From NCBI GenBank assembly GCA_035550375.1, contig DASZPH010000024.1, positions 62,001 through 126,000 on the forward strand: 64,000 nucleotides of DNA, read 5' to 3'. The position numbers and the translations under genes were made by a program. The first letter of the stretch is position 1. Each line of letters begins with the position of its first letter. The notes below the pieces were generated by a model. The model was not told where the DNA came from, searched no databases, and was given only the letters and a program-made list of their open reading frames with translations. This document shows, piece after piece, positions 52,351 to 61,099 of the stretch. The DNA comes from DASSFG01 sp035550375 (lineage in GTDB: Bacteria > Planctomycetota > Planctomycetia > Pirellulales > JAICIG01).

Positions 52351-53154
52351 GTGCCGTTGCTATCGCGAATCAACTGTTACCCGTTCAAGTCGCTCGATGG
52401 GCAGGCCGTCGCCAGCGTCCGCGTGCTGGAGTCGGGGGCGCTGCAGTACGACCGTCGATTCGCGGTCTTTGATGCGGACGGCAAGGTCATCAATGGCAAG
52501 CGGACGCCGGCCGTGCACCGGCTGCAGTGCGAATTCGATGCGCCGCGCCGGTTCGTCGTTTTGCGCCTTCGTGCGCAGGGACAGGCGGTTGGCTTTCACG
52601 TCGACGGGCAAAGGACCGAGTTGGAGAACTGGCTGGGCGAGTATTTCGGCCTCGGCGGACCTGCCATAGTCAAAGAAGACGCCGTCGGCGGTTTTCCTGA
52701 CGACCTTGAGGCGCCCGGACCGACCGTCATCAGCGAGGCGACTCTCGCAGCGGTTGCCGGCTGGTTTGACGGTATGACGGTCGACGAGGCGAGGGCCAGG
52801 TTCCGCCCGAATCTGGAAATCAGCGGGGTGCCCGCTTTCTGGGAAGACCGGCTTTACGCCAGCGCCGACGAGGTGGTCGAGTTCGCCGTCGGGGAAACAA
52901 AACTCGCCGGAACGAACCCCTGCAGACGGTGCGTCGTGCCCAGCCGCTGGAGTCTGACGGGTGAAGTTGGGCCTGCGGAGGCTTTCGCCAAGACGTTTTC
53001 CTTGAAGCGACGGGAGAACCTGCCTCCCTGGGCGAACGTCAGCCGGTTTGACCACTATTATCGGCTCGCCGTGAATACGCGCCCGGCTCAAACGGGCGAA
53101 TCGATTGTCCGGGTGGGCGATGAGGTGCGTATACTCGGCGCGCGGCCTCGGTGA
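52351..53154 (+). CDS. MOSC-domain protein (molybdenum cofactor sulfurtransfer-like)
   Basis: 267 residues from GTG 52351. The N-terminal beta-barrel (INCYPFKSLDGQAVASVRVL) precedes the MOSC domain with the conserved cysteine region NPCRRCVVPS. MOSC proteins carry sulfur or bind Moco, as in the C-terminal part of Moco sulfurases and mARC reductases. It has no aminotransferase domain. It lies between the sulfite-oxidase-like and MoaB genes, but not in an operon with either. Confidence 0.85.
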   Translation: MPLLSRINCYPFKSLDGQAVASVRVLESGALQYDRRFAVFDADGKVINGKRTPAVHRLQCEFDAPRRFVVLRLRAQGQAVGFHVDGQRTELENWLGEYFGLGGPAIVKEDAVGGFPDDLEAPGPTVISEATLAAVAGWFDGMTVDEARARFRPNLEISGVPAFWEDRLYASADEVVEFAVGETKLAGTNPCRRCVVPSRWSLTGEVGPAEAFAKTFSLKRRENLPPWANVSRFDHYYRLAVNTRPAQTGESIVRVGDEVRILGARPR

Positions 53155-53323
53155 AACGCCTTGCGGCCGCGCAGGGTCGGCACGATTCTGGGCGTGGCCG
53201 GATCGGACGAACTTGCCTGGCTTGTCTAACCCGCAAAGTCGCTCCTCTCGAATTGCTAGCCGACCCGCTTTTGACGTGCTACGTTTACGAGGCTTTCAAG
53301 GCGCCAGGACTAGCAACACCCCG

Positions 53324-53599
53324 ATGGCCAGCGGTTCGACTTGGCAACATTACTTTCAGAACTGGCCGCAGGAAGTGCCGCAACGCGGCATCATTGTGAC
53401 CCGTCTTAATGACCAGGTGCCATTCGACGGCTTCCTGACCAGCGACACGATGCTGTTGCTGCAACGGAAGACGCCAGACAACGTCGGGGCACGCAAAGTG
53501 CTCCTGGCGTACGAAGAGATCGCGGCGGTCAAGTTTGTCGATGTGGTGCGCGCTAAAGCGTTCGAGACCATCGGGTTTGCGGGCAAGCTCAAAGACTGA
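53324..53599 (+). CDS. small conserved-looking protein (91 aa)
   Basis: Function not recognised. ATG 53324 was chosen because the upstream extension (from 53105) is arginine/proline-rich and overlaps the MOSC gene. The chain has an N-terminal aromatic helix (WQHYFQNWPQ) and five short strands (GIIVTRL, TMLLLQRK, RKVLLAYEEIAAVKF), like a small PRC- or Sm-like barrel. DUF3467 follows after about 100 bases. No TM helix. Confidence 0.55.
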   Translation: MASGSTWQHYFQNWPQEVPQRGIIVTRLNDQVPFDGFLTSDTMLLLQRKTPDNVGARKVLLAYEEIAAVKFVDVVRAKAFETIGFAGKLKD

Positions 53600-53703
53600 A
53601 TGGTGTGCGGGCCGGCCCTTGTCCAGACTGCTAAGAAAGCTATTGTGGTATAAAGCGTAAAACGCCGCCCCAGGCAGCGCGGCGGGCGTGGAGAAAAAAA
53701 ACT

Positions 53704-54105
53704 ATGGCAAAATCCAAGGAGTCTTCCGTGTCGAGCGCAACTGAAAAGCCAGAAGAAAAGACCTCGGGCGAAACAGCGAGTGACGCCGGCCGCGCGCAGC
53801 CCCAGGCGCAGCAGCAACAAGGCGTGAAAGTGGATGATTCGAAGCTGATCGCTATGTACGCCAACTTCTGCCGCGTCACGGGCACGCCGGAGGAGCTCAT
53901 CATCGATTTCGGTCTCAACCCCCAGCCGTTCGGCGTTCCCAACGAGCCGGTTGTGGTCAACCAGCGCATCGTGACCAATTTTTATACGGCCAAACGAATG
54001 CTGCATGCCCTGCAGCTTACCCTTCAGCGCCACGAGCAGGCCTTTGGCGTACTCGAGACCGATGTGCAGAAGCGCGTCGTTCCCTCGATGCGGGCCGGCC
54101 GCTAG
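53704..54105 (+). CDS. DUF3467-domain protein
   Basis: 133 residues. An alanine/glutamine-rich disordered N-terminus (about 1-40) is followed by the DUF3467 core (YANFCRVTGTPEELIIDFGL, then RIVTNFYTAKRMLHALQLTL) and VLETDVQKRVV. This family is widespread in planctomycetes and some other bacteria without a known function. A strong hairpin terminator follows at 54141-54177. Confidence 0.85.
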   Translation: MAKSKESSVSSATEKPEEKTSGETASDAGRAQPQAQQQQGVKVDDSKLIAMYANFCRVTGTPEELIIDFGLNPQPFGVPNEPVVVNQRIVTNFYTAKRMLHALQLTLQRHEQAFGVLETDVQKRVVPSMRAGR

Positions 54106-54140
54106 TAGCCGCTGGGCAATCGATTTTCAAAAACGACTTT

Positions 54141-54177
54141 CGCGGGCGTTCTGGTCGCAGCGGTCAGAACGCCCGCG
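54141..54177 (+). terminator. 13-bp hairpin, likely intrinsic terminator
   Basis: Bases 54141-54153 are the exact reverse complement of 54165-54177 with an 11-base loop, followed by TTGTTT. It sits 35 bases after the DUF3467 stop codon. An A-rich stretch (54129-54133) before the stem would allow function in the other direction too. Confidence 0.65.
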
Positions 54178-54230
54178 TTGTTTCGCGCCTATTGGATCAG
54201 ACGAAAAATAACCTCCCCCTTTTCTACCAA

Positions 54231-54340
54231 GGCGAGCGGGACGCGTCAGCGTCCCGGTAGGTCCCTCGTTAATCCGCATGCGTGGCGTCATGCGCGGTTC
54301 GTTGCACCACCGGAAGACTCACGCCTCCCGCTCGCCGGTG
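54231..54340. repeat. inverted pair of related palindromic repeats
   Basis: The unit at 54231-54260 contains a perfect 8-bp hairpin (54237-54244 with 54249-54256). A related copy in opposite orientation lies at about 54307-54338, matching about 25 of 30 bases of the first. Together they form a bipartite palindromic element in the gap before livH, a BIME-like arrangement. No gene was seen in 54178-54506. Confidence 0.55.
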
Positions 54341-54453
54341 TGATTTGCGGAAGTTATTCCTCGTTCGTTCCTTTGCCGCAAGCGGAGCCGGCATCGGGCC
54401 TGCCCCGTTTGCCGTCGCCGGCTGGACACGCCTACGGTAAGCCACTATCCTGC

Positions 54454-54487
54454 CGGTCGGGGTAGAGCGTCGGTCGGGGTATAGCGT
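54454..54487 (+). repeat. tandem duplication of a 17-base unit
   Basis: 54454-54470 and 54471-54487 differ at one base. The duplication lies 20 bases upstream of the livH GTG start, so it sits in the 5' leader or promoter of the permease genes. Confidence 0.7.
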
Positions 54488-54506
54488 TCCTGTCATTCGC
54501 TCCGGC

Positions 54507-55421
54507 GTGTCCCAAACGTTGTTGGAACACCTGCTCATCGGCTTGGCAAACGGGTCGCTCTTTGCCCTAGTCGCACTCGGCTACACGATGGTGTACGGCA
54601 TCGTCGAGCTGATCAACTTCGCCCACGGCGACGTGTTCATGCTGGGCTCGCTTTTCGCCCTCACGCTCGTCGGCACCCTCGGCCTGGCCGATGCCGGACC
54701 GGCGACAACCGCTGCCGGGATCGTTCTGCTTCTGGTCGCCGTGCCCGCTTTTTGTGCCCTCGTCAACCTCTCCGTCGACCGCCTGGTCTACCAGCCGCTA
54801 CGCCAAGCGCCCAGGCTGGCACCCCTCGTTTCTGCGATCGGCGCCTCGTTCGTGCTCTCGAACATCGGTTTGCTCTGGATCGGCGCTGCCGACGTGAGCT
54901 TTCCGGACCTGATCCCACGGCGAAACCTGCTCTCTGGTGCTGGGCCGCAGTTCACGCTCAAAGACATGCTCGTCGTGGCCGTCACCATGGCGACGATGAT
55001 CGGCCTGACGGCGTTTGTCAAATACACCAAGCTCGGTAAGGCGATGCGCGCCACCGCCCAAGACCCGCTGGCCGCTCAACTGGTCGGCATTCCCGTTGAG
55101 CGGGTCATCGCGGCAACGTTTGCTCTGGGAGGCGCGCTAGCTGGCGTCGCGAGCGTCGTTTATTCCTTGTATGTCAACACCGTCAGCTACCAGATGGGCT
55201 TTCAGAACGGTCTGTACGCCTTTACGGCGGCGGTGCTCGGCGGCATTGGCAATCTGCCCGGCGCAATGATCGGCGGGCTGACCCTAGGATTGGTTCGCTC
55301 GCTGGGGAGCCTCTACCTGGGAGAACGATGGACCAGCGCCTCGGTATTCGCGATTCTCATTCTCGTGCTTGTATTTCGACCGCAGGGATTTCTCGGCAGC
55401 CGGGTGAGAGAAAAGGTATGA
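54507..55421 (+). CDS. LivH-type ABC transporter permease (branched-chain amino acids/urea-like)
   Basis: 304 residues, with eight or so TM segments. LivH signatures are present: LGYTMVYGIVELINFAHGDVFML near the start and the coupling region VLGGIGNLPGAMIGG near the end. These permeases form one half of the channel importing branched-chain amino acids, urea or short amides. Its stop overlaps the livM start (ATGA). The GTG start at 54507 has no strong ribosome site. No binding protein or ATPase gene is adjacent. Confidence 0.88.
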   Translation: MSQTLLEHLLIGLANGSLFALVALGYTMVYGIVELINFAHGDVFMLGSLFALTLVGTLGLADAGPATTAAGIVLLLVAVPAFCALVNLSVDRLVYQPLRQAPRLAPLVSAIGASFVLSNIGLLWIGAADVSFPDLIPRRNLLSGAGPQFTLKDMLVVAVTMATMIGLTAFVKYTKLGKAMRATAQDPLAAQLVGIPVERVIAATFALGGALAGVASVVYSLYVNTVSYQMGFQNGLYAFTAAVLGGIGNLPGAMIGGLTLGLVRSLGSLYLGERWTSASVFAILILVLVFRPQGFLGSRVREKV

Positions 55422-56449
55422 GGGCTCCGCGGCGCGCGGGCTGGGCGGAAGCTGGAGCGGGCCTGCTTGCCGTCGTCTATGTCCTCGTGCTGTACCTTGA
55501 CCCGGCGGCGGGCGGCCAGGTGACGAACCTTTTCATCTTCTCGATTGCGGCAATCGGTTTGAACGTGATCGTCGGTTCGGCCGGCATGTTCCACCTGGGC
55601 ATCGCCGCCCTGTTCGGGATCGGCGTTTACACAACCGGGATTCTGACCGTGCCGACCAATCCGTTCGGCTGCGGATTCTGGTCGGCGCTGGGCGCTTCGA
55701 CGCTGGCGGCAGCCGCGGCCGGGGTCATGCTCGGCGCCCCTTTGCTGCGGTTGCGAGGGGACTACTTCGCGCTGGTGACGCTTGCTTTTGGCGAGGTGGT
55801 TCGCTTTTCTCTGCGAAATCTGGACGAGGTCACGGGGGGCACGCGGGCGCTCGGTCCCGTTCCGCCTCCCGTGCTGCCCGGGTGGCTCGCGGGACCCGCG
55901 GGCCTTCTAGGCATTGGCCGCGACTTCGCCCAGGACGACCGGCTGTTTTACTGGCTCGATCTGGCTCTGCTGCTGGCGATCGCCGGGCTGGTATCGCGGA
56001 TCGACGCTTCCAGATGGGGACGCCGATGGCGGGCCGTGCGCGACGACGAGCTTGCTGCCGCCTGCCTGGGAATCAACGTGGCGCGGGCCAAGCTCTCGGC
56101 GCTTGCGCTCGGTTCGGCCCTGGCGGGCCTGGCGGGCTCGCTTTACGCATTCAAGATCACGGGAACGGCGAGCCCCGACGCGTACGATTTCAACCGCTCG
56201 GCGATTCTTCTCTGCGCCATCCTCGTCGGAGGGCTGGCCAGCGTGCGCGGCGCCGTGGTCGGCACCTTCCTGGTGCTCGGTTTCGACAACCTGATCGCTC
56301 CCTGGCTCGATTCGGCCGTCCAGCGTTGGCAACCCACCGGGGCCGAAGGCCGGCTGCTGGTGTTCAGCAATTGGCGGCTGCTCATTTTCGGCCTGCTGCT
56401 GATTGCTTTGATGCGGTTCCGCCCCACGGGATTGTTGCCCGGCAAATGA
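55418..56449 (+). CDS. LivM-type ABC transporter permease
   Basis: 343 residues. LivM motifs are IGLNVIVGSAGMFHLG and LRLRGDYFALVTLAFGEVVRFS near the middle, with AVRDDELAAACLGIN and the C-terminal coupling stretch ILVGGLASVRGAVVGTF. It pairs with the LivH protein encoded in overlap. The following gene is an unrelated coiled-coil protein, so the ATPases (LivG, LivF) must be elsewhere if the transporter works. Confidence 0.88.
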   Translation: MRAPRRAGWAEAGAGLLAVVYVLVLYLDPAAGGQVTNLFIFSIAAIGLNVIVGSAGMFHLGIAALFGIGVYTTGILTVPTNPFGCGFWSALGASTLAAAAAGVMLGAPLLRLRGDYFALVTLAFGEVVRFSLRNLDEVTGGTRALGPVPPPVLPGWLAGPAGLLGIGRDFAQDDRLFYWLDLALLLAIAGLVSRIDASRWGRRWRAVRDDELAAACLGINVARAKLSALALGSALAGLAGSLYAFKITGTASPDAYDFNRSAILLCAILVGGLASVRGAVVGTFLVLGFDNLIAPWLDSAVQRWQPTGAEGRLLVFSNWRLLIFGLLLIALMRFRPTGLLPGK

Positions 56450-56623
56450 AACGCGCCGCGTGCGTTTAGGCGCGCCAGCGCGCGGCAGGTCGCGCTCATT
56501 GGGACGGCCCATCGCAAGAATCGCGGAAAATGTCCCCTTTTTCACGGTGGCGCACCGCTTGCGTTATCGTCGGTTGCCGGCTGGACTGGCTTCCGGCCGT
56601 CAATCCAATTCACGAGGTGAGCC

Positions 56624-57043
56624 ATGGCAACTTCCAGCGACATCAAAATTCATCGGGACCATTGCCGATGGTCCGACGAGCGGACCCTGTGGCACGACGA
56701 CGTCCGGATGTGGGAGCAAGAGATCGAGGAGCTGAGGGGGAAACTGCAGCGAATCGAAATCGCGCTCGGGCGGCAAAAACACGAATTGCAGGTCCATGCG
56801 GCGGCGGTCCGCCTCTATGGCGAGCGAGATGCCCGCCGCGAACATGAACTGGCCTGCTGCGAGCGCGAGGGTAATGAAGAAAAGGAGATGATGCTGGCGC
56901 AGGTGCACGACACCGAGATCTCGCAACAGAACCGTCAGCGCGAGCGGCACAACGAGCTCAAAGCGTCGCAGCGGAGGTTAATGTCCGAGCTGCGGTCGTT
57001 GGTTCAAATCGCAGATCGTCTGCCGCCAGCCGCCGACGTTTGA
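56624..57043 (+). CDS. coiled-coil hypothetical protein (139 aa)
   Basis: Function not recognised. A hydrophilic N-terminus with HRDHCRWSDERTLWHDDVRMW is followed by a long charged coiled coil (about 30-130) rich in glutamate, arginine and histidine. No membrane segment. GAGGTGAGCC precedes the ATG. It stands alone after the permease genes with about 170 bases between. Confidence 0.6.
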   Translation: MATSSDIKIHRDHCRWSDERTLWHDDVRMWEQEIEELRGKLQRIEIALGRQKHELQVHAAAVRLYGERDARREHELACCEREGNEEKEMMLAQVHDTEISQQNRQRERHNELKASQRRLMSELRSLVQIADRLPPAADV

Positions 57044-57194
57044 AAAACGGCATTGTGGGGCGGGCGTCTGCCTGCCCCCTGGCCTCGGACAGGTTCTAAC
57101 CAGGTCCGGCGGCCATTAGAAAGTCCTTGGCGGCCGCGGGTCGGCAGGACGAGGAAATCGGTGGCAGCGAATCCCCGTGATTTCGCTCGGGGAT

Positions 57195-58424
57195 TTAGTG
57201 TTCGTCGCGGCGTGCGTTCAGGCTTTGGGCCTTCTTCTGGGAAGCGTGCCAGGCTTTCCAGGCGTCGCGGTTGAAAAGGTAGTTTTGTCCGCCCGTGATG
57301 TCCACCAGGGCCTGCAGTACGTCCTCGTTCTGAATGGTCTTTTTGATGACCTTGGGGCCGCTGTTGCCAACACTAAAGGCTCCGCTCGCCGGTGCACCGT
57401 TAAACGACCCGATTCCACTGGTCATGTTTGGCTGCTCGGGGGCGATCTGAAAAATGTGGTCCGTCATGAGGGCTTCGATCAAGGGGGCAATCGCCTTGCG
57501 GTCTTTGAGTTTGCCCAAGGCCTGCCCCGCGCGATTTACGACCGTGTTTTCCTTGTCGTGCAAGCGGCCGACGAAATAGTCGGTCAAGGCGGGCGACGGT
57601 CGCTCGGTAATGTAATCGAGGCACGTCAGTCGCACCTCTTCGTCGGCATCCATGAGGCTCCTCTCGCACAGGATCCGCCAGGCGGCCGGCGCGTCGATGC
57701 GGGCCAGCGCTTCAATGTACCGCTTGCGGTACTCTTCAACCTTGTCGGCCGTCAGGCAGTCTCCCAGCGCCTTGATCGCGAATGGGTCGGTGATGCGCCC
57801 GATCTGGTCGAGCGCCTCCTGGGCGCGCGGGCCGTCGAGCCAGCCTCGCCACTGTTTCAACTTGCGTTTCCAGTCTTTCTCGGCCAGTTCCGTTTTGCGT
57901 GACTCTTCCTTCAGATCTCTTTCCTGAGGGGTCATCCACTGCCCGAGGTATTCGACATAGCCGCGATCCTCAAAGAACTGCCGTTGCGTCTTCCAGCCCC
58001 CCTCGTCGCGCAAGTGCTTCAGCAAGCGATGGGCCTCGGCATTGTTCGCATCGAGCTCGATCACGCGCTGCAGATGCTTTTCACGCTCGCGCGGCAGATC
58101 GTGGTCGCGGCACCAAAGGGCGAGTTCCAGTTGTCCTTCGGCCGTGTCAGGATACTGGCGGCGGACCTTCTCGTATTCATCCTTGGAGGCGCTCTGCTCG
58201 ATGACCTCTTTCACCTGCGACTTGTCGAGCGTAAGCCGTCCGGCGGCCGTCTCGATGACGTATTTGTCGCGGGACTCACCTTTTTTGGCGTTCAGCAGCC
58301 TTCCTTCGACGCGCCCGCCGCTTGCCAGCACCAACACGTCGCCGTGGGCCGCTGGCGGGGCAAACGCCAGGAGCAACGTAACGAAGGCACCAAGCTGGCT
58401 GGCCGGAGAAGTTCGACATGTCAT
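57195..58424 (-). CDS. secreted HEAT-repeat-like protein (409 aa)
   Basis: Signal peptide (QLGAFVTLLLAFAPPAAHG) followed by a small beta segment (VLVLASGGRVEGRLLNA), a TPR-like helical stretch (ELALWCRDHDLPREREKHLQ) and armadillo/HEAT-like helices (about 190-330: LDQIGRITDPFAIKALGDCL, VNRAGQALGKLKDRKAIAPL). It ends with a short glycine-rich loop and helix. Such proteins are common in planctomycete periplasm or surface as scaffolds. ATG 58424 is preceded by GGGGACT; a GTG five codons earlier is possible. Confidence 0.7.
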   Translation of the reverse strand: MTCRTSPASQLGAFVTLLLAFAPPAAHGDVLVLASGGRVEGRLLNAKKGESRDKYVIETAAGRLTLDKSQVKEVIEQSASKDEYEKVRRQYPDTAEGQLELALWCRDHDLPREREKHLQRVIELDANNAEAHRLLKHLRDEGGWKTQRQFFEDRGYVEYLGQWMTPQERDLKEESRKTELAEKDWKRKLKQWRGWLDGPRAQEALDQIGRITDPFAIKALGDCLTADKVEEYRKRYIEALARIDAPAAWRILCERSLMDADEEVRLTCLDYITERPSPALTDYFVGRLHDKENTVVNRAGQALGKLKDRKAIAPLIEALMTDHIFQIAPEQPNMTSGIGSFNGAPASGAFSVGNSGPKVIKKTIQNEDVLQALVDITGGQNYLFNRDAWKAWHASQKKAQSLNARRDEH

Positions 58425-58628
58425 GGCAAGAGTCCCCACGCCTGTCTTGTGACCTTAGCTTATAGTATAAGTGTTTCACGACGCCGGGAGCAACGAAATA
58501 AGACCGGTGGTATTATCCTAACTTGCTGCGGCAAGGCTGTCTCGGCGCCCTGAATGCAGGTGGGACGCCGGCACCATGAACTACGACACCACACCCTAAC
58601 GGGTCGCAAAAATCACGAGATTCTGCCC

Positions 58629-59138
58629 ATGAGCGAGTCAGTTTGCCAGCACCGCCGAGAGGCACCCATGGCTCTGCGCTGCGCCGTGATCACGGTCAGT
58701 GACACGCGCACCCCCGAGACCGACACGGGGGGAAAGGCCGTGGTCGACTATCTCACGGCGGCCGGCTACGAGGTGGTCGCGAAGGAAATCATCCCCGACG
58801 AGCCAGATCGAATGCGGCCGCTGGTCCTCGGTTTCACCGAGCGCGGGGACATCGACGTAATCTTAATGACGGGAGGGACGGGAATCGGCAGCCGCGACCA
58901 GACGTTCGAGACGATCAGCGGCTTGCTGACCAAGCCTTTGCCGGGCTACGGAGAGATCTTTCGCTGGCTCAGCTTCGACGACGTGGGGCCGGCGGCCATG
59001 CTCAGCCGGGCGACTGGCGGGCTGGTCGGCCGCACCGTGGTGCTGACCATGCCCGGCTCGCCGGCCGCGGTCCGCCTGGCCATGGAAAAGCTCATCGTGC
59101 CCGAAGTGGCGCATCTGGTGCGCGAGGCGCGACGATGA
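58629..59138 (+). CDS. moaB: molybdenum cofactor biosynthesis protein MoaB/MogA-like
   Basis: 169 residues. The MoaB/MogA fold is clear: AVITVSDTRTPETDTGG, the MPT-binding motif LMTGGTGIGSRDQT, and GEIFRWLSFDDVGPAAMLSRA with MPGSPAAVRLAM. The enzyme adenylylates molybdopterin before molybdate insertion. ATG 58629 keeps the N-terminal extension present in related proteins; a second ATG at 58668 has a better GAGAGG site. It is convergent with FhcA. Confidence 0.87.
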   Translation: MSESVCQHRREAPMALRCAVITVSDTRTPETDTGGKAVVDYLTAAGYEVVAKEIIPDEPDRMRPLVLGFTERGDIDVILMTGGTGIGSRDQTFETISGLLTKPLPGYGEIFRWLSFDDVGPAAMLSRATGGLVGRTVVLTMPGSPAAVRLAMEKLIVPEVAHLVREARR

Positions 59139-59250
59139 AACAGTCGCCGGTACGCTCCGCCGTGCCGTGGCCGCGGACCGATGGATAGTCGGCATTGGTG
59201 GGACTCGCTTCGCTCGACCCAGCCTACGAGAGTTTGAACAACTCGTCCAA

Positions 59251-60915
59251 CTACGCCTTCCTGCAAGAAACCTCTCCGGCTTCGGGCAGATAATCGAACG
59301 TCACCGGGTAATTCCGAAAGCGGACCGAATAGTATCGCTCAAACCAGTCGGCGATGTCGGTTTCGATGTCCGTGTCATACTTCGGCGAAACGTGGAGTGT
59401 CTTGCCGACGACCGGTTCGCGAATCTCACCCTGCTCGACCATCACGCGGCCGGTCTTGATGACCAGCCGCGGCAGCTCGAACATTTCTTCTTGATTGGTA
59501 TTGGGCGTGTAGATGGTGATGTCGGCGTCGGCTCCCACGCCGAGATGTCCCTTGTTCTTCAGCCCCAGGATGCGAGCCGGGGCAGCGCGGGTGATGATAC
59601 AGATTTCGTTCAACGAATACTCTCGGTTGAGATCGGCGAGTTGGCTCCGTTCGGCGACCGCCGGGTGGGCCGTCTTGAGCATCTCCTGGCGGTACGTTCG
59701 GTCCATCAGCAGCCGCACGATCTGCGGATAGGCCAGAAACGAGGCGCCGTTGGGGTGATCGGTGCTCATCACGACCCGCCAGGGGTCGTCGACCATCAGG
59801 TACCACTCCAGCCCGATCGCCCACTGTAGCGCGTGGACCAGGCTCTTGTTGCGGTACTCGATGGGGGCGATCCCGCAGCCCGACTCCATCTCCACGTCGG
59901 CACTGAACCACTTGGTCTTATAAACGTTGCTGAGGTAGTAGCCGAGGGGCCCGTCTCCCGTCATGCTCGTCGTCTGCCCGAAGAGCACCTGCCCCACGTC
60001 GACTGTGACGTTGGCGTGGGTGTTCACGTATTCGGCCAGCGGTTGCACTTTGGAGTTGAAGGTGCTCTCGTCTTCGTCGCCGCCCCCGTAGCTGTGAAAC
60101 TGGATGTGGGTCAGGTGGCCGCGATGTCCTTCCAGCGCGTCCATCGTCTCCAGCGTTGTCCGCCAGTTGCCGGGCATGCCCAGGAGGTTGGAGTGGATGT
60201 GGACGGGGTGGGGCAGCCCCAAGTCGTCGGCCGCTTTCGCCACCTCGGCTATAATCTGGCGAGGCGTGACTTCGAATGAGGGCACTTTTTCGTCAAGGCC
60301 GGCGACGTTTCCTGCTTGCCGCGTCTTCCAGACCTCCACGCCCCCCGGGTTGACGAGCTTGGGGGCAAACCCCTTGGCTGACGACAACAACCACGCCATG
60401 AACGCCCGCAGCTTTTCCGGCTCCTTGCGGGCGATCGACCGCATCACGTAATGGTTGTTCCCCATCAACACAAAGAAGCCTTTGTCCAGGCAGGGAGTGT
60501 CGGCGAGCTCTTCGTGGGCGTGTCGGGCCGCGAGCGGAGGGATGGCGGCGTCAAAAGCCGTGGTGTAGCCGAGTCCGGCGTACTTATAGCCCGTGGCAAA
60601 CGTGCTGGGCACGCTGCCCATTGTGCCGCTGTGCGTCCGATCGGTACGACGGATGGGCGGATCGCGACGCTTCTCTTCCGGCCGCATCTTGCGGGCGAGG
60701 TTTACCTTCGGCCCGGCGATATGGCAGTGCATGTCGATTCCCCCCGGCATGACCACCAGCCCGGTTGCATTGATCGTCCGATCCGCCCGGGCTTCGGGGT
60801 CGGTCGGCGGTTCGACGACCTTGCCGTCGCTGATCCAGAGATCGCGCACCTCGCCCTCAATGCCGTTGGCAGGGTCGTAAACCGTGCCTTGGGAGATTCT
60901 GAGATCGTAGGGCAT
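59251..60915 (-). CDS. fhcA: formylmethanofuran dehydrogenase/formyltransferase-hydrolase subunit A
   Basis: 554 residues of an amidohydrolase-fold protein. The metal motif HCHIAGPKVNLARK (within GIDMHCHIAG) and the catalytic-site region VMSTDHPNG are characteristic of FhcA/FwdA. The subunit hydrolyses formyl-methanofuran to formate in C1-oxidising bacteria. ATG 60915 was chosen; an upstream extension to 61020 is not homologous. In methylotrophs fhcA sits with fhcB, fhcC and fhcD, but none is next to it here. Planctomycetes are known to carry these archaeal-type C1 genes. Confidence 0.88.
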   Translation of the reverse strand: MPYDLRISQGTVYDPANGIEGEVRDLWISDGKVVEPPTDPEARADRTINATGLVVMPGGIDMHCHIAGPKVNLARKMRPEEKRRDPPIRRTDRTHSGTMGSVPSTFATGYKYAGLGYTTAFDAAIPPLAARHAHEELADTPCLDKGFFVLMGNNHYVMRSIARKEPEKLRAFMAWLLSSAKGFAPKLVNPGGVEVWKTRQAGNVAGLDEKVPSFEVTPRQIIAEVAKAADDLGLPHPVHIHSNLLGMPGNWRTTLETMDALEGHRGHLTHIQFHSYGGGDEDESTFNSKVQPLAEYVNTHANVTVDVGQVLFGQTTSMTGDGPLGYYLSNVYKTKWFSADVEMESGCGIAPIEYRNKSLVHALQWAIGLEWYLMVDDPWRVVMSTDHPNGASFLAYPQIVRLLMDRTYRQEMLKTAHPAVAERSQLADLNREYSLNEICIITRAAPARILGLKNKGHLGVGADADITIYTPNTNQEEMFELPRLVIKTGRVMVEQGEIREPVVGKTLHVSPKYDTDIETDIADWFERYYSVRFRNYPVTFDYLPEAGEVSCRKA

Positions 60916-61099
60916 GGAGTGGGCGCGAGGCGCCTGGTCGGGAACGAGCGTTAACGCAGCGACTCCCAATGTGGAGAATCTGGTGGCCCGGTCAAGGGGA
61001 CCTTCTGAGGTACAGGCCACCGTGCCTCGGGAGAAACGGCACCATTTGATCGGCCGGGCGACTCATGCCACGACTGGAAGGCAGGTATTGCCGGCTCGA

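Noticed and set aside
57001..57020. GGTTCAAATC-like string resembling a tRNA T-arm
   Set aside because: It lies inside the coiled-coil protein gene and no acceptor stem, D-arm or anticodon arm can be drawn around it.
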